45,239 bases of DNA from NCBI GenBank assembly GCA_024222895.1, contig JAAEOR010000184.1:1-45239 (forward strand), given 5' to 3'. The notes under the pieces were generated by a model that worked only from the letters and a program-made list of their open reading frames with translations, did no database searches and had not been told where the DNA came from. Source of the DNA: Hyphomicrobiales bacterium (GTDB lineage Bacteria; Pseudomonadota; Alphaproteobacteria; Rhizobiales; Kaistiaceae). Below, one piece after another: positions 8,245 to 16,831 of the stretch; position 1 is the stretch's first letter; every line of letters starts with the position of its first letter. A program made the position numbers and the translations under genes.

Positions 8245-8937
8245 ATGAACTGGAAGACGGAATATCGGTCGATCTACTATCTCGGCGCGCCGGAGCCCGA
8301 CGATATCGAGCTCAAGGTCGACGAGACCGCTCTCCTCGTAATCGACGTCCAGAATACCTATCGCGAGCGCCCCGATCGCGACAGCCTCGCGGCCGAAGAT
8401 CAGGCGCATTACGACCTGTGGACGCCTTTCCATCGTCGCTTCGACGAGGTGCTCGTGCCAGGCACACTCGACCTCCTCACGCGTTTCCGCCGGGCCGGCA
8501 TCGAATGCCTCTTCGCCCGAATAGCCAGCCATACCAGGAACGGTCGCGAACGGTCGCTCAGCCATTGCAAACCGGGCTGGAACGACTTGCTGTTGCCCAA
8601 GGACGAGTGGGCTTCCGGGATCGTTCCGGAGCTCGCGCCGGTCGGCGATGAGATCGTCATCACCAAGATGACCGACAGCGCTCTTACCGGCAGCAACCTT
8701 CGCCTGCTGCTCGCCAACATGGGCATCCGGAACGTCGTTTGCTGCGGTGTTTTCACCGATCAGTGCGTCTCTTCGACCGTACGCAGCCTGGCCGACGAGA
8801 GCTTCAACGTCATTGTGATCGAGGATTGCTGTGCGGCCGGATCGAACGAACTCCACCGCAAGGAGCTCGAAATCATCAACATGATCTATTGCAACGTAAT
8901 GTCGAGCGCGGAACTGAAGACAATGATGAGGTTGTAG
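8245..8937 (+). CDS. Isochorismatase-family cysteine hydrolase
   Basis: 230 residues of the cysteine hydrolase (isochorismatase-like) fold. The expected catalytic triad is visible: Asp in LLVIDVQNTY, Lys in VITKMTDSALTGS, and the nucleophile Cys in GVFTDQCVSSTVR. Members with an intact triad are mostly amidases or ureohydrolases (RutB, N-carbamoylsarcosine amidase, nicotinamidase); isochorismatases lack the Cys, so an amidase or carbamoyl-cleaving role is more likely here. The start is the ATG at 8245, six bases after GGAG; a GTG at 8230 is the alternative. Its place between the dehydratase and the amine-type importer suggests release of an amine or amino alcohol from a conjugated substrate. 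That role is inference. Confidence 0.85.
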   Translation: MNWKTEYRSIYYLGAPEPDDIELKVDETALLVIDVQNTYRERPDRDSLAAEDQAHYDLWTPFHRRFDEVLVPGTLDLLTRFRRAGIECLFARIASHTRNGRERSLSHCKPGWNDLLLPKDEWASGIVPELAPVGDEIVITKMTDSALTGSNLRLLLANMGIRNVVCCGVFTDQCVSSTVRSLADESFNVIVIEDCCAAGSNELHRKELEIINMIYCNVMSSAELKTMMRL

Positions 8938-8970
8938 CGGAACTACGGCTGGCCGCCCGAGTCCGGCTTT

Positions 8971-8992
8971 CGCCGGTCAAATTTGGCCGGCG
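8971..8992. repeat. 22-bp near-perfect palindrome after cysteine hydrolase
   Basis: CGCCGG at 8971-8976 pairs with CCGGCG at 8987-8992, and the central bases (TCAAATTTGG) continue the dyad with one G-T wobble. It lies 34 bp after the hydrolase stop and could be its transcription-end hairpin, though no T-run follows. It overlaps the distal GTCAA half-site of the proposed AraC operator, so the two readings compete. Confidence 0.6.
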
Positions 8993-9029
8993 ACAAGTCA
9001 AGAGGGATGTTCGATAATCGGGTTAAGAT
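8975..9029 (+). promoter_or_regulatory. Tandem GTCAA operator and -10 box before second importer
   Basis: Half-sites GGTCAAA (8975-8981) and AGTCAAG (8996-9002) are in direct orientation, 21 bp apart from start to start. TAAGAT at 9024-9029 begins 27 bp after the G of the proximal GTCAAG. This is the same spacing as at the aldehyde dehydrogenase promoter (15121-15176). The proximal half-site would overlap the -35 region, which is the class II activation geometry of AraC-family proteins. This copy is the weakest of the three because the distal half-site lies inside a palindrome. Confidence 0.45.
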
Positions 9030-9164
9030 TCGACCGGAGTATTCGTGCGTTGAGGCGCCGCGCGACAGTCGTTTCCGGGATTGGTCGGGAGGACCGTTGG
9101 GGTGACAAATCGATTTCAGGCGAAGATCGACATGGCCGACACTGGCCAACGAAGGGAGAGGATT

Positions 9165-10328
9165 ATGGGACGCAATGGTATCAACCGGCGTAATTTCATG
9201 CAGCAGTCCGCTGCATTCGCGGCGGCATTCGCAGCCGGATCGGGGGGGATGTTCAGTCAGGCGCAGGCAGCGCGCGAGAATGAGCTGAATATCCTCTGCT
9301 GGGAAGGGTACAACTCGGCCGAGGTCCTCGATCCATTTCGAACTGAAATGGACGCCACCATCAAGGCCGAGTCGCTTACCAACGACCCGACAATGATCAA
9401 CCGACTTCGCGCCGGCGAAACCAATGTCTGGGACCTGATCAACGTCAACAACCCGTGGGCGCGCAAGATCATGTATCCCGAAGGCCTGATCAAGCCGCTC
9501 GACAAGGCGACCTTCGAGCCATATTTCGCCGAAATGCTACCGGGCTTCGAGTGGCCCTATCGCTGGTGCATGAGCGATGACGGCGAGGATTTGCTCGGCA
9601 TCATCCAGCGCTACGGTCCCTTTAGCTTTGTCGTCAACACAGACAAGGTCAGCAGGGCCACGGCGGAAGACGTTGGCTGGGATCTCTTCAACGACCCCGC
9701 CAACGCCGGCAAATACGGTGTCCTTGAGAGCGATGACTGGAATGTCTTTGACCTCTGCCTGATCTCCGGTTTCGATCCGTTCCGCGAGCACACCGACGAA
9801 GAAGCCAGGAAATTTTCCGATACTGCCAGTAAGGTCTTCAAGGGCGCCAAGGTGGTCGGCGATATCGCCACGATGAACCAGGCGTTTGTCGCCGGCGAGA
9901 TCGATTTCCACATGACCGGCGGCGTTTACAGTGCATCGCCGGCTCGTGCCGACGGCTTCCTCAATATTCGTGGCATCACTCCGAAAAAGGGCGCGTTGCC
10001 AGGTGGCAAGGGCGGCGTCGCCTGGATCGAAGTCACCTCGCTGGTCAACAATCCGGAACTGTCGCCTTTGGCATCGAAGTTCCTTGAATACGTCCAGGAT
10101 CCGGAAGTGTCGCACACTGTTGCCTTCGCCGAAGGCACGTTCAACCCGGTCACCCAGATGGGCAACCCCAAGTGTTTCGAGCTGTTCACCAAGGACGAGC
10201 TCGAGGCGATTCAGTGGGATGGCCTTGAAGAGGATATGGCGAATTCGGCCGAATACGATATCGTGCCGGACTATGACAGACTTCTTGATCTGATGACCGC
10301 CGCCAAGCGCGAAGCGTCCGGCGGCTGA
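9165..10328 (+). CDS. Tat-exported polyamine-type solute-binding protein (PotD family)
   Basis: 387 residues. The N-terminus INRRNFMQQSAAFAAAFAAG is a twin-arginine (Tat) signal, so the protein is exported folded. The mature part begins with ENELNILCWEGYN, the usual opening of PotD/PotF-like binding proteins for putrescine, spermidine and related amines. The start is the ATG at 9165 after GGGAGAGG. It heads an operon with ATPase, two permeases and an SDR. Given the locus, a small amine or amino alcohol is a reasonable ligand, but no ligand-contact residues can be assigned by eye. A candidate AraC operator lies upstream, and a hairpin follows the stop. Confidence 0.88.
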   Translation: MGRNGINRRNFMQQSAAFAAAFAAGSGGMFSQAQAARENELNILCWEGYNSAEVLDPFRTEMDATIKAESLTNDPTMINRLRAGETNVWDLINVNNPWARKIMYPEGLIKPLDKATFEPYFAEMLPGFEWPYRWCMSDDGEDLLGIIQRYGPFSFVVNTDKVSRATAEDVGWDLFNDPANAGKYGVLESDDWNVFDLCLISGFDPFREHTDEEARKFSDTASKVFKGAKVVGDIATMNQAFVAGEIDFHMTGGVYSASPARADGFLNIRGITPKKGALPGGKGGVAWIEVTSLVNNPELSPLASKFLEYVQDPEVSHTVAFAEGTFNPVTQMGNPKCFELFTKDELEAIQWDGLEEDMANSAEYDIVPDYDRLLDLMTAAKREASGG

Positions 10329-10343
10329 AGATAATGTCTGGCG

Positions 10344-10374
10344 ACGGCGCCCTTGCCTGTAGCAGGGGCGCCGT
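10344..10374 (+). terminator. Intra-operon hairpin after second binding-protein gene
   Basis: A perfect 9-bp stem, ACGGCGCCC (10344-10352) with GGGCGCCGT (10366-10374), 13-base loop, in the 65-bp gap between the binding-protein stop and the ATPase start. There is no T-run, so it more likely protects the upstream transcript end or dampens downstream expression than terminates outright. It is placed just like the hairpin at 2688-2718 in the other importer operon. Confidence 0.6.
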
Positions 10375-10393
10375 GTCGGCAACCGAAACTTAG

Positions 10394-11479
10394 ATGCAGG
10401 TGCATATGGTCGGGCGCGACGGTGTCATCCTCTATCTCAGGGGCTTGACCAAGACTTTTGCTGGCCATGCCGCCGTTGATGCAGTCGATCTTGAGATAAT
10501 CGAAGGCGAACTGTTCACCATTGTCGGGCCGTCGGGCAGCGGCAAGACCACACTGTTGCGCATGCTTGCCGGGATGGAGACACCGACCAGCGGCGATATC
10601 ATGCTGCGAGGCGATCGGATCAATGACATCCCGGCCAATCGCCGTCCGACCTGCATGGTATTCCAGTCGCTCGCTCTCTTCCCCCATAAGGAAGTCGGCG
10701 CCAACATCGAGTTCTCGCTGAAGATACGCGGTATCGATTCCGCTACCCGCAAGCGGCGCGCGCTCGAACTGATGGAAATGCTCCGTCTGCCGGAGAACTA
10801 TTACCGGCGCGCGGTGACCCAGATCTCAGGCGGCGAACGACAGCGGGTGGCGCTCGCCCGGGCGCTTGCCTTCGAGCCGGAAATCCTGTTCTTCGATGAG
10901 CCGCTGTCGGCGCTCGACTACAAGCTTCGAAAGACGCTTGAGAAAGAACTCAAGGACATCCATCGCGAGACGAAGAAGACCTTCGTCTACATCACACACA
11001 GCCTCGAGGAGGCGATGGTGATGAGCGATCGGATCGGCGTGATGCGCGACGGCAAGCTGGTGCAGATTGGCTCGCCACAAGAAATCTACAGCGCACCGAA
11101 CTCCAAATTCGTCGCCGAGTTCATCGGCGATGTCAATGTACTGTCGGTCAAGGTGACGGATGGGCGGAAGTTGATATCCGACGATGTGTCGGGCGAGTTC
11201 GTCGCCCCGCCGATTGCCGGCGGGTTGCGCGAGGGCTATCTGGTGGTCCGGCCGGAGTATCTGCGCTTTCTGTCCGAACCGGGCGAGGCCGCCAACCATG
11301 TGGTCGGCCGGCTCTACAACGAATACGCGCTCGGCTCACGCATCCAGTATCACGTCCGGGTCGGCGAACGGACCTTCGTGCTGGAGAAGCTGCGGCACGA
11401 AGCCTATCAGGGGCATCTCGACCAGGAAGTCATAGTTGGCTGGGATGCCGCCGACACCATCGTCGTGCCCGACCTGTGA
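10394..11479 (+). CDS. Polyamine-type ABC transporter ATPase (PotA)
   Basis: 361 residues. Walker A GPSGSGKTTLL, Q-loop MVFQSLALFPHKEV, signature ISGGERQRVALARAL, Walker B ILFFDEPLSALD and H-loop VYITHSLEEAMVMSD are intact, with a C-terminal TOBE-like domain (about residues 250-361). It energises the permeases encoded immediately downstream; its stop overlaps the next start in GTGA. The start is the ATG at 10394; an ATG four codons later is also possible. Confidence 0.9.
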   Translation: MQVHMVGRDGVILYLRGLTKTFAGHAAVDAVDLEIIEGELFTIVGPSGSGKTTLLRMLAGMETPTSGDIMLRGDRINDIPANRRPTCMVFQSLALFPHKEVGANIEFSLKIRGIDSATRKRRALELMEMLRLPENYYRRAVTQISGGERQRVALARALAFEPEILFFDEPLSALDYKLRKTLEKELKDIHRETKKTFVYITHSLEEAMVMSDRIGVMRDGKLVQIGSPQEIYSAPNSKFVAEFIGDVNVLSVKVTDGRKLISDDVSGEFVAPPIAGGLREGYLVVRPEYLRFLSEPGEAANHVVGRLYNEYALGSRIQYHVRVGERTFVLEKLRHEAYQGHLDQEVIVGWDAADTIVVPDL

Positions 11480-12333
11480 GCGGCATCGCACCCCGTCTGT
11501 CGGCCGGCCCCAAAGCGGCGCTGCCGGTCGTCCTGTTTTTGCTGGCCGGATTCGCTGCGCCGCTTGTAGCGGTCATCGGCTTCTCGTTCATGCCGCCACG
11601 AACCTTCGGTTTCGGTGGCCAGCCGACCTTCGAGAACTACGTCACGATCTTCGACAGCACCACCTATATCTCGCTGTTATGGTCGCTCGGCCTGGCAGCG
11701 GTGACGGTGATCGTACTGGCGTTGATCTGCTACCCGGTCGCCTATGGCATGGTGCGGGTGTTCGGCCGTTGGTCGGCTCTGATCACGCTGCTGTTCGTCA
11801 TTCCGCTGTTCGTTTCGGAGAATGTGCGCCTCTATGGCTGGCTGCTGTTCTTCATCAAGAACGGTGTGCTGCTCGGAACCATCAAGTCGACATTCGGGCT
11901 CGATCTGGAAAGTTTCCTGTTCAGCCGCGGCATCATTCTGTTCGGCATGGTCTACGTCTATGTGCCGTTCATGCTGTTTCCGCTGTCACTCGGCATTTCG
12001 ATGGTGCCAAATGAAACCCGCGAGGCAGCGTTCGATCTCGGCGCCACCCGCTGGCAGGTGTTTCGCGAGGTCGAACTGCCATTGTCGCTTCCCGGCCTGA
12101 TTATCGGCTGCCTGCTCACCTTTGTTCTCGCCGTTGGTGCCATCGCCGAGGCCAAGGTACTGGGCGGACAGCAGATCATCCCGATCGCCCACGATATCGA
12201 AATCGCCTTCACCTATGCGCAGAACTGGCCGCTGGGGGCGGCGTTGTCGGTGCTGCTGATGCTGATCGTCGGGGCAATGGTTCTGCTGGCGCTGCGCCGG
12301 TTCGACCTCGACAGCTTCCTCGGGAGGCGCTGA
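11476..12333 (+). CDS. Polyamine-type ABC permease (PotB)
   Basis: 285 residues from a GTG that overlaps the ATPase stop. About six membrane segments, beginning AALPVVLFLLAGFAAPLVAV, and an EAA loop (ETREAAFDLGATRWQVFREVELPLSLPG) that contacts the ATPase. It forms a heterodimeric channel with the next gene. The TGATG junction with that gene gives a one-base overlap, so production of the two permeases is coupled. Confidence 0.9.
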   Translation: MSGIAPRLSAGPKAALPVVLFLLAGFAAPLVAVIGFSFMPPRTFGFGGQPTFENYVTIFDSTTYISLLWSLGLAAVTVIVLALICYPVAYGMVRVFGRWSALITLLFVIPLFVSENVRLYGWLLFFIKNGVLLGTIKSTFGLDLESFLFSRGIILFGMVYVYVPFMLFPLSLGISMVPNETREAAFDLGATRWQVFREVELPLSLPGLIIGCLLTFVLAVGAIAEAKVLGGQQIIPIAHDIEIAFTYAQNWPLGAALSVLLMLIVGAMVLLALRRFDLDSFLGRR

Positions 12334-13145
12334 TGAACAGTCGGGCCGTGCGTGTGCGTCATGCCCTGATCGTCGTCTGGACGATCGCGATGATCGCGTT
12401 CGTTTATCTGCCCAGCCTCAGCATCACGCTCGCTTCGCTGACATCGAGCCGCTATTTCATTTTCCCGATAAGGAAATGGGGGCTGGACTGGTGGCAGAAG
12501 ACCCTCAACTCGATTCAGATTCACCAGATCATCGAGACATCGATTTTGATCGCCGCGGCGGTAACGGTGATCGCCGTGATCCTGGCCTTTTTCGGCGCGC
12601 TGGCCTTCGCCCGCTACGACTGGAAGGGCCGGTCCTGGTTTCAGAAGCTGATCCTGCTGCCGATATTCTTCCCCCAGTCGGTGCTCGGCCTGGCGCTGCT
12701 GCTGTGGTTCAACGCGCTCGGCCTGCAGCTGTCCTGGCAGACCGCGGTGTTCGCGCATCTGGTGTGGATCGTCCCGGTCGTCACGCTGGTCATTTCCATC
12801 CAGGTCTATTCATTCGACCCGGCGCTGGAGGAAGCCGCCTTCGATCTCGGTGCATCGCGTTTTCAGGTGCTGCGCGAGGTCACGATTCCGGTTCTTCTTC
12901 CGGGTATCTTTTCCGGTGGGCTGTTCGCCTTTCTCCTGTCGTGGGGCAACTTCCCGCTGTCGCTCTTCACCACCGGCGCCGACACCACGGTGCCTGAATA
13001 TCTTTACGCCAAGATGGTCGCCGGCTACACGCCGGGGGTGCCGGTGCTCGGCACCATCTCAACCGTCGGCGCAGTCGTCATTCTGATCGGCGGTTACCTT
13101 CTGATGTTGGCGCTTAATCGCCGGCGGCGGGCCGGGGTCGGCTAG
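12333..13145 (+). CDS. Polyamine-type ABC permease (PotC)
   Basis: 270 residues with about six hydrophobic segments (first: ALIVVWTIAMIAFVYLPSL). The EAA loop is ALEEAAFDLGASRFQVLREVTIPVLLPGI. It is the partner of the upstream permease and is followed after 21 bp by an SDR gene that shares the transcript. The arrangement binding protein, ATPase, permease, permease is the complete set for a functional importer. Confidence 0.9.
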   Translation: MNSRAVRVRHALIVVWTIAMIAFVYLPSLSITLASLTSSRYFIFPIRKWGLDWWQKTLNSIQIHQIIETSILIAAAVTVIAVILAFFGALAFARYDWKGRSWFQKLILLPIFFPQSVLGLALLLWFNALGLQLSWQTAVFAHLVWIVPVVTLVISIQVYSFDPALEEAAFDLGASRFQVLREVTIPVLLPGIFSGGLFAFLLSWGNFPLSLFTTGADTTVPEYLYAKMVAGYTPGVPVLGTISTVGAVVILIGGYLLMLALNRRRRAGVG

Positions 13146-13166
13146 AAAAACCAAGGGGAGGATACC

Positions 13167-13943
13167 ATGCTCACGTCGCTCGACGGCCGGTCGGCCATTG
13201 TCACCGGGGCAAGCAGGGGAATCGGCAAAGGCATTGCGCGGGTTTTCGCTCGCCATGGTGCTCGGGTGCTGGTTGTTGCCCGTAACATTGACGCGGCGGA
13301 GGCGACAGCAGCGGAGTTACGCGAAGCCGGAGGCGAAGCCACGGCGTTTGCCGCCGATGTCACCGACCTTACCGGTATGGAGGCTGCCGCCGCTACCGCG
13401 CTCGAGCGTTACCACAATCTCGATATCCTGTGCGCCAATGCCGGCATTTTTCCCATGGTCAGCATGGAGGCAATGACCACCGATCAGTGGGACGAGGTGA
13501 TCGGCACCAACCTCAAAGGCACCTTCATTTCGGTCAAGGCCTGCCTGCCAGCGCTCAAGCAGAGTGACGGCGGCCGGGTCGTACTCACTTCGTCGATCAC
13601 CGGGCCGGTGACGGGAGTTCCTGGCTGGACCCACTACGGTGCGTCGAAGGCCGGTCAGTTGGGTTTTTTGAGAACGGCTTGTATCGAGATCGCCAAATAC
13701 GGGATCACCATGAATGCGGTGATGCCGGGCAACATCTTTACCGAGGGACTCGAGGATCTCGGCGAAGATTATTTGAGGACAATGGCAGCCTCGATCCCGT
13801 TGAAACGGCTCGGCAGCGTCGAGGATATCGGCTACGCCGCGCTGTTCTTCGCATCGAAGGAAGCCGCTTTCATCACCGGTCAGACGGTGATCGTCGACGG
13901 TGGCCAGATCCTGCCGGAATCGCTGGAAGCGCTGGAGACCTGA
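13167..13943 (+). CDS. Short-chain dehydrogenase/reductase (possible amino-alcohol dehydrogenase)
   Basis: 258-residue classical SDR. The nucleotide-binding motif TGASRGIGKGIA, NAG in LCANAGIFPM, catalytic Ser in VVLTSSITGP and the YxxxK pair in THYGASKAG are all present. The start is the ATG at 13167 behind AAGGGGAGG. It is the last gene of the importer operon. In the Mycobacterium smegmatis RMM locus an SDR is a 1-amino-2-propanol dehydrogenase; this protein, or the second SDR at 21788, could fill the same role, but substrate cannot be read from sequence. Its stop directly abuts that of the convergent AraC gene. Confidence 0.85.
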   Translation: MLTSLDGRSAIVTGASRGIGKGIARVFARHGARVLVVARNIDAAEATAAELREAGGEATAFAADVTDLTGMEAAAATALERYHNLDILCANAGIFPMVSMEAMTTDQWDEVIGTNLKGTFISVKACLPALKQSDGGRVVLTSSITGPVTGVPGWTHYGASKAGQLGFLRTACIEIAKYGITMNAVMPGNIFTEGLEDLGEDYLRTMAASIPLKRLGSVEDIGYAALFFASKEAAFITGQTVIVDGGQILPESLEALET

Positions 13944-15020
13944 TCAGGTGTTGAACGCCGCTGCGCGGTATTCGCGCGGTGCCGCGCCGGTCCACCGCCG
14001 GAAAGCACGCGAAAAGGCAGACAGTTCCGAATAGCCGAGCAGCATGGCGATTTCGGAAAACGACAAGTGCTGCTGCCGCGTATAGGATATGGCGAGGTCG
14101 CGCCGCACCGCCTCGACCATTTCCTTGTAAGTGAGGCCGGCTGCGCTCAGGTCTTGATGGATGACGCTGAGAGGCGCCCGCAGCTCTTCGGCGATCTGTC
14201 TGAGCGATGGGCAGCCTTCAGGAAGCCTCATCCTCACCGCCGTGCGCATCCTGTCGAGGAGCAAGTGCTCACTTGATGGACGCGAGCCCAACTGCTCAAG
14301 GCACGTCTGCATGACGGCGAGCAGCCTCAGATCCCGTGACGGCATCGGCCGTGTCAGGTCGTCGGGTCTGAACAGCAACGCGTTGGTCCGCTGGGAGAAG
14401 TAGACCGGTGCACCGAAGGCCGCTTCGTGCTCTTTTGCAAACGCCGGCTTGGGGTGTTCGAAGTGGACTTCCTCGGGCGACCAGCGGACGCCACAGCATT
14501 CTCGCAGCACATTGAGGAACATTCCGAGCGACAGTTCGGCGTCCTGGCGGCGTTCGACGATCGACGGCTCGGTGATCTGGTACTCAAGGCGTGCAAGCCC
14601 ATCGCCGTCGAGCCGCCACTGCATCACCGAGCTTTCCTGATGGTAGCGAAAAAGGCCAACCAGGCATTCGAGCGCGGCGCCGAGGGTGGGTGCCGAAACC
14701 GCCGCATAACCCCACATTCCGAGGTCTCGCGGCTGGAACTGATTGCCAAACCACAGGCCGAAATTTTCATTGCCGGTCTGACAGGCAGATTCCTCGAACA
14801 GCCGGCAAAAGGCGCTGAGCCGCAGCTTCAACGTCGGTGAACCGGCCATATCAGGCAAGATATGGGCGCTGCCAAAGATGCGATCGACATCGCCGCTGTT
14901 GCGTTCGATATAGTCAACGATGCCCGTCGCGGCCGAGGCGAGAACGCCTGGAGCGTGATCATCGGCGCCGGACCCGCTATCCTGGCGCGCTACAAGCGTC
15001 GTGGCCGAGCTTTCCAGCAT
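13944..15020 (-). CDS. AraC-family transcriptional regulator
   Basis: 358 residues. The N-terminal two thirds look like the ligand-sensing domain of the OruR/ArgR-like AraC subgroup, and the last 90 or so residues hold the double helix-turn-helix: SLRQIAEELRAPLSVIHQDL, then SFSEIAMLLGYSELSAFSRA ending in the typical FRRWTGAAPREYR. It is transcribed away from the aldehyde dehydrogenase operon across a 213-bp gap that contains the best copy of the tandem TGTCAAG repeat. It is the only regulator visible in the BMC locus and therefore the obvious candidate to bind that repeat and to sense the substrate or an intermediate. Confidence 0.92.
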   Translation of the reverse strand: MLESSATTLVARQDSGSGADDHAPGVLASAATGIVDYIERNSGDVDRIFGSAHILPDMAGSPTLKLRLSAFCRLFEESACQTGNENFGLWFGNQFQPRDLGMWGYAAVSAPTLGAALECLVGLFRYHQESSVMQWRLDGDGLARLEYQITEPSIVERRQDAELSLGMFLNVLRECCGVRWSPEEVHFEHPKPAFAKEHEAAFGAPVYFSQRTNALLFRPDDLTRPMPSRDLRLLAVMQTCLEQLGSRPSSEHLLLDRMRTAVRMRLPEGCPSLRQIAEELRAPLSVIHQDLSAAGLTYKEMVEAVRRDLAISYTRQQHLSFSEIAMLLGYSELSAFSRAFRRWTGAAPREYRAAAFNT

Positions 15021-15120
15021 GCTCCAGCGCCTTCCGGGCGATGCCTATCAACCCCGGAAGTTCATGCTCGCACAGGTCTCGGTTCGAGATCAAGCAATGC
15101 CGCCAGACCCTTGGCGCTCC

Positions 15121-15176
15121 TGTCAAGAAACCAGCCAACACTGTCAAGCAGACCACCGATCGCCGCGCCTAGTCTA
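15121..15176 (+). promoter_or_regulatory. Tandem TGTCAAG operator and promoter of ALDH/shell operon
   Basis: Two identical half-sites TGTCAAG lie at 15121-15127 and 15142-15148, 21 bp (two helical turns) apart in direct orientation. GCCTAGTCTA follows at 15167-15176, with TAGTCT as a likely -10 starting 27 bp after the G of the proximal GTCAAG. Transcription would begin near 15182, leaving a leader of about 52 bases before the ALDH ATG. The same arrangement, including the block GCCTAGTCTA, is found before the PLP enzyme gene. Confidence 0.65.
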
Positions 15177-15233
15177 TGGGTCGGAGTAATCGCGCGGCCA
15201 ACCGGCCGTAAGGCCGCGGTGAGAGCGTGTGTA

Positions 15234-16823
15234 ATGTCAACCGCGATCAATGAAACCGACGCTGGCGTGACGCTGCACCAGACGGCGCAGGTCATCGAAA
15301 AGGCGCGCTGGGCCGCGGCGTCGTTCGCGACCTATCCGCGTCCGACCGTACTCGCCATTGTCGAGGCGATGGCAAAAGCCGGCGCCGCCGAGGCGCGTCG
15401 CTATGCCGAGTGGGCAGTGGAAGAAAGCGGCTTCGGAAATCAAGATCACAAGGAAATCAAGAATCGGCTTTGCTCGACCGGGCTCTACGATCATTACAAG
15501 GACGAGAATTTCACCGACTTCAGGGTCGATGCAACGGCCAAGACAGTGGCGATTCCGAAGCCGGCTGGCGTGATCTTTGCACTGACGCCCTCAACCAACC
15601 CGGTATGCTCGGTCTTTTACAAGGCGATCCTGGCGCTGCTGACGCGAAATGCCATCGTTATCAGCCCGCATCCGGCGGCCAGGGCATCCGGCGCCGACGC
15701 TGCGCGCCTTTTGGCGCGAACCGCTGAAGCGGCCGGCGCTCCGGACGGCATCATCCAGGTGATCGCCGATCCGACCTTGCCGATCATCAATTCGATCATG
15801 ACCTCGGACCGGATCAACCTGATCCTGGCAACCGGCGGCTCGCCAGTGGTTCGTGCCGCCTACAGCTCGGGCAATCCGGCGATTGGCGTCGGTCCCGGCA
15901 ACAATCCGGCCTATGTCGACGAAACCGCCGATGTCGCCCGGGCGGCCAGGCTGATCGCCGATTCCAAAGCATTCGACAATTCGATCCTTTGCACGAACGA
16001 GTCGGCGGTGATCGCGCACAAGGCAATAGCACCGCGGCTCGCCGACGAAATGAAGCGCCTGGGCTGCCAACTGATCTCGGCCGACGATCGCGACCGCCTC
16101 GCGGAGCACCTGTTCCCCGGCGGAAAGTTCAATATCTCGTTGCTCGGCAAATCGGCCGAGGCGATTGCCGAGAGCGCCGGCCTGCGGGTGCCCCGCGATA
16201 CCCGGGTGTTGCTCGTGCCGCTCGAACGGATCGGCGACGACTATCCGCTGAGCCGCGAGAAGCTGTGTCCGGTCCTCGGTTTCTACGAGGCGCCCGACCG
16301 CGAAGCGGCTTTGACCGCCTGCCGTGCGATGATCCGTAATCGCGGCGCTGGTCATTCCGCCGCGATCCACGCGGACGATCCCGCGACGATCCTGCGATTC
16401 GCCGCCGAGATGGATGTGATGCGGGTGGTGATCAATGTCGGCTGTTCGACCGGCGCGGCGGGCTTCGATACCTTCCTCGGGCCGACCATGACCGTCGGCA
16501 CCGGTTTCCATGGCCGGTCTTCGATCGGCGAGAATATCGGGCCGCAGCACCTCGTTCAGTGGACGCGGATCGCCTACAATAGTGCCGACGATATCCCGTT
16601 TGCCGATTTCAACGGGCTCAGCCTGCCGCAACCCGCCACCCGGACAAGGCTGCCGGTGGGCGATATCGACTATTCCTTCGACTGGGTCGGCGGACAACCG
16701 TCCGAGCCGAGCAACGTGTCGCCGAACGACCTGTTCGAACCGGTCGATATCGCCGACCTCAAGGCCGAAATCCGCCAGCTCATTGTTGAAGAGTTGCGCA
16801 CCATGCAGTTCGAAAGGCAGTAG
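15234..16823 (+). CDS. CoA-acylating aldehyde dehydrogenase of the microcompartment
   Basis: 529 residues, PduP/EutE-like: oxidises an aldehyde (propanal or acetaldehyde in related BMCs) to its acyl-CoA with NAD. The catalytic Cys is in FDNSILCTNESAVI; conserved stretches GVIFALTPSTNPVCSVFYKA and GVGPGNNPAYVDETAD are present. The C-terminus carries a short amphipathic helix, DIADLKAEIRQLIVEELRTM, separated from the domain by a linker; this is the look of a BMC encapsulation peptide placed C-terminally, as in several RMM/GRM-type enzymes. I take the ATG at 15234 as start; the frame is open further upstream, but that region is the operator. It heads the shell-protein operon, which makes it the signature cargo enzyme. 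Confidence 0.92.
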   Translation: MSTAINETDAGVTLHQTAQVIEKARWAAASFATYPRPTVLAIVEAMAKAGAAEARRYAEWAVEESGFGNQDHKEIKNRLCSTGLYDHYKDENFTDFRVDATAKTVAIPKPAGVIFALTPSTNPVCSVFYKAILALLTRNAIVISPHPAARASGADAARLLARTAEAAGAPDGIIQVIADPTLPIINSIMTSDRINLILATGGSPVVRAAYSSGNPAIGVGPGNNPAYVDETADVARAARLIADSKAFDNSILCTNESAVIAHKAIAPRLADEMKRLGCQLISADDRDRLAEHLFPGGKFNISLLGKSAEAIAESAGLRVPRDTRVLLVPLERIGDDYPLSREKLCPVLGFYEAPDREAALTACRAMIRNRGAGHSAAIHADDPATILRFAAEMDVMRVVINVGCSTGAAGFDTFLGPTMTVGTGFHGRSSIGENIGPQHLVQWTRIAYNSADDIPFADFNGLSLPQPATRTRLPVGDIDYSFDWVGGQPSEPSNVSPNDLFEPVDIADLKAEIRQLIVEELRTMQFERQ

Positions 16824-16831
16824 GCAGGACC

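Noticed and set aside
14862-15233. In-frame N-terminal extension of the aldehyde dehydrogenase
   Set aside because: The extra 124 codons overlap the AraC gene and the operator, have no homology, and the ATG at 15234 begins a normal-length protein.
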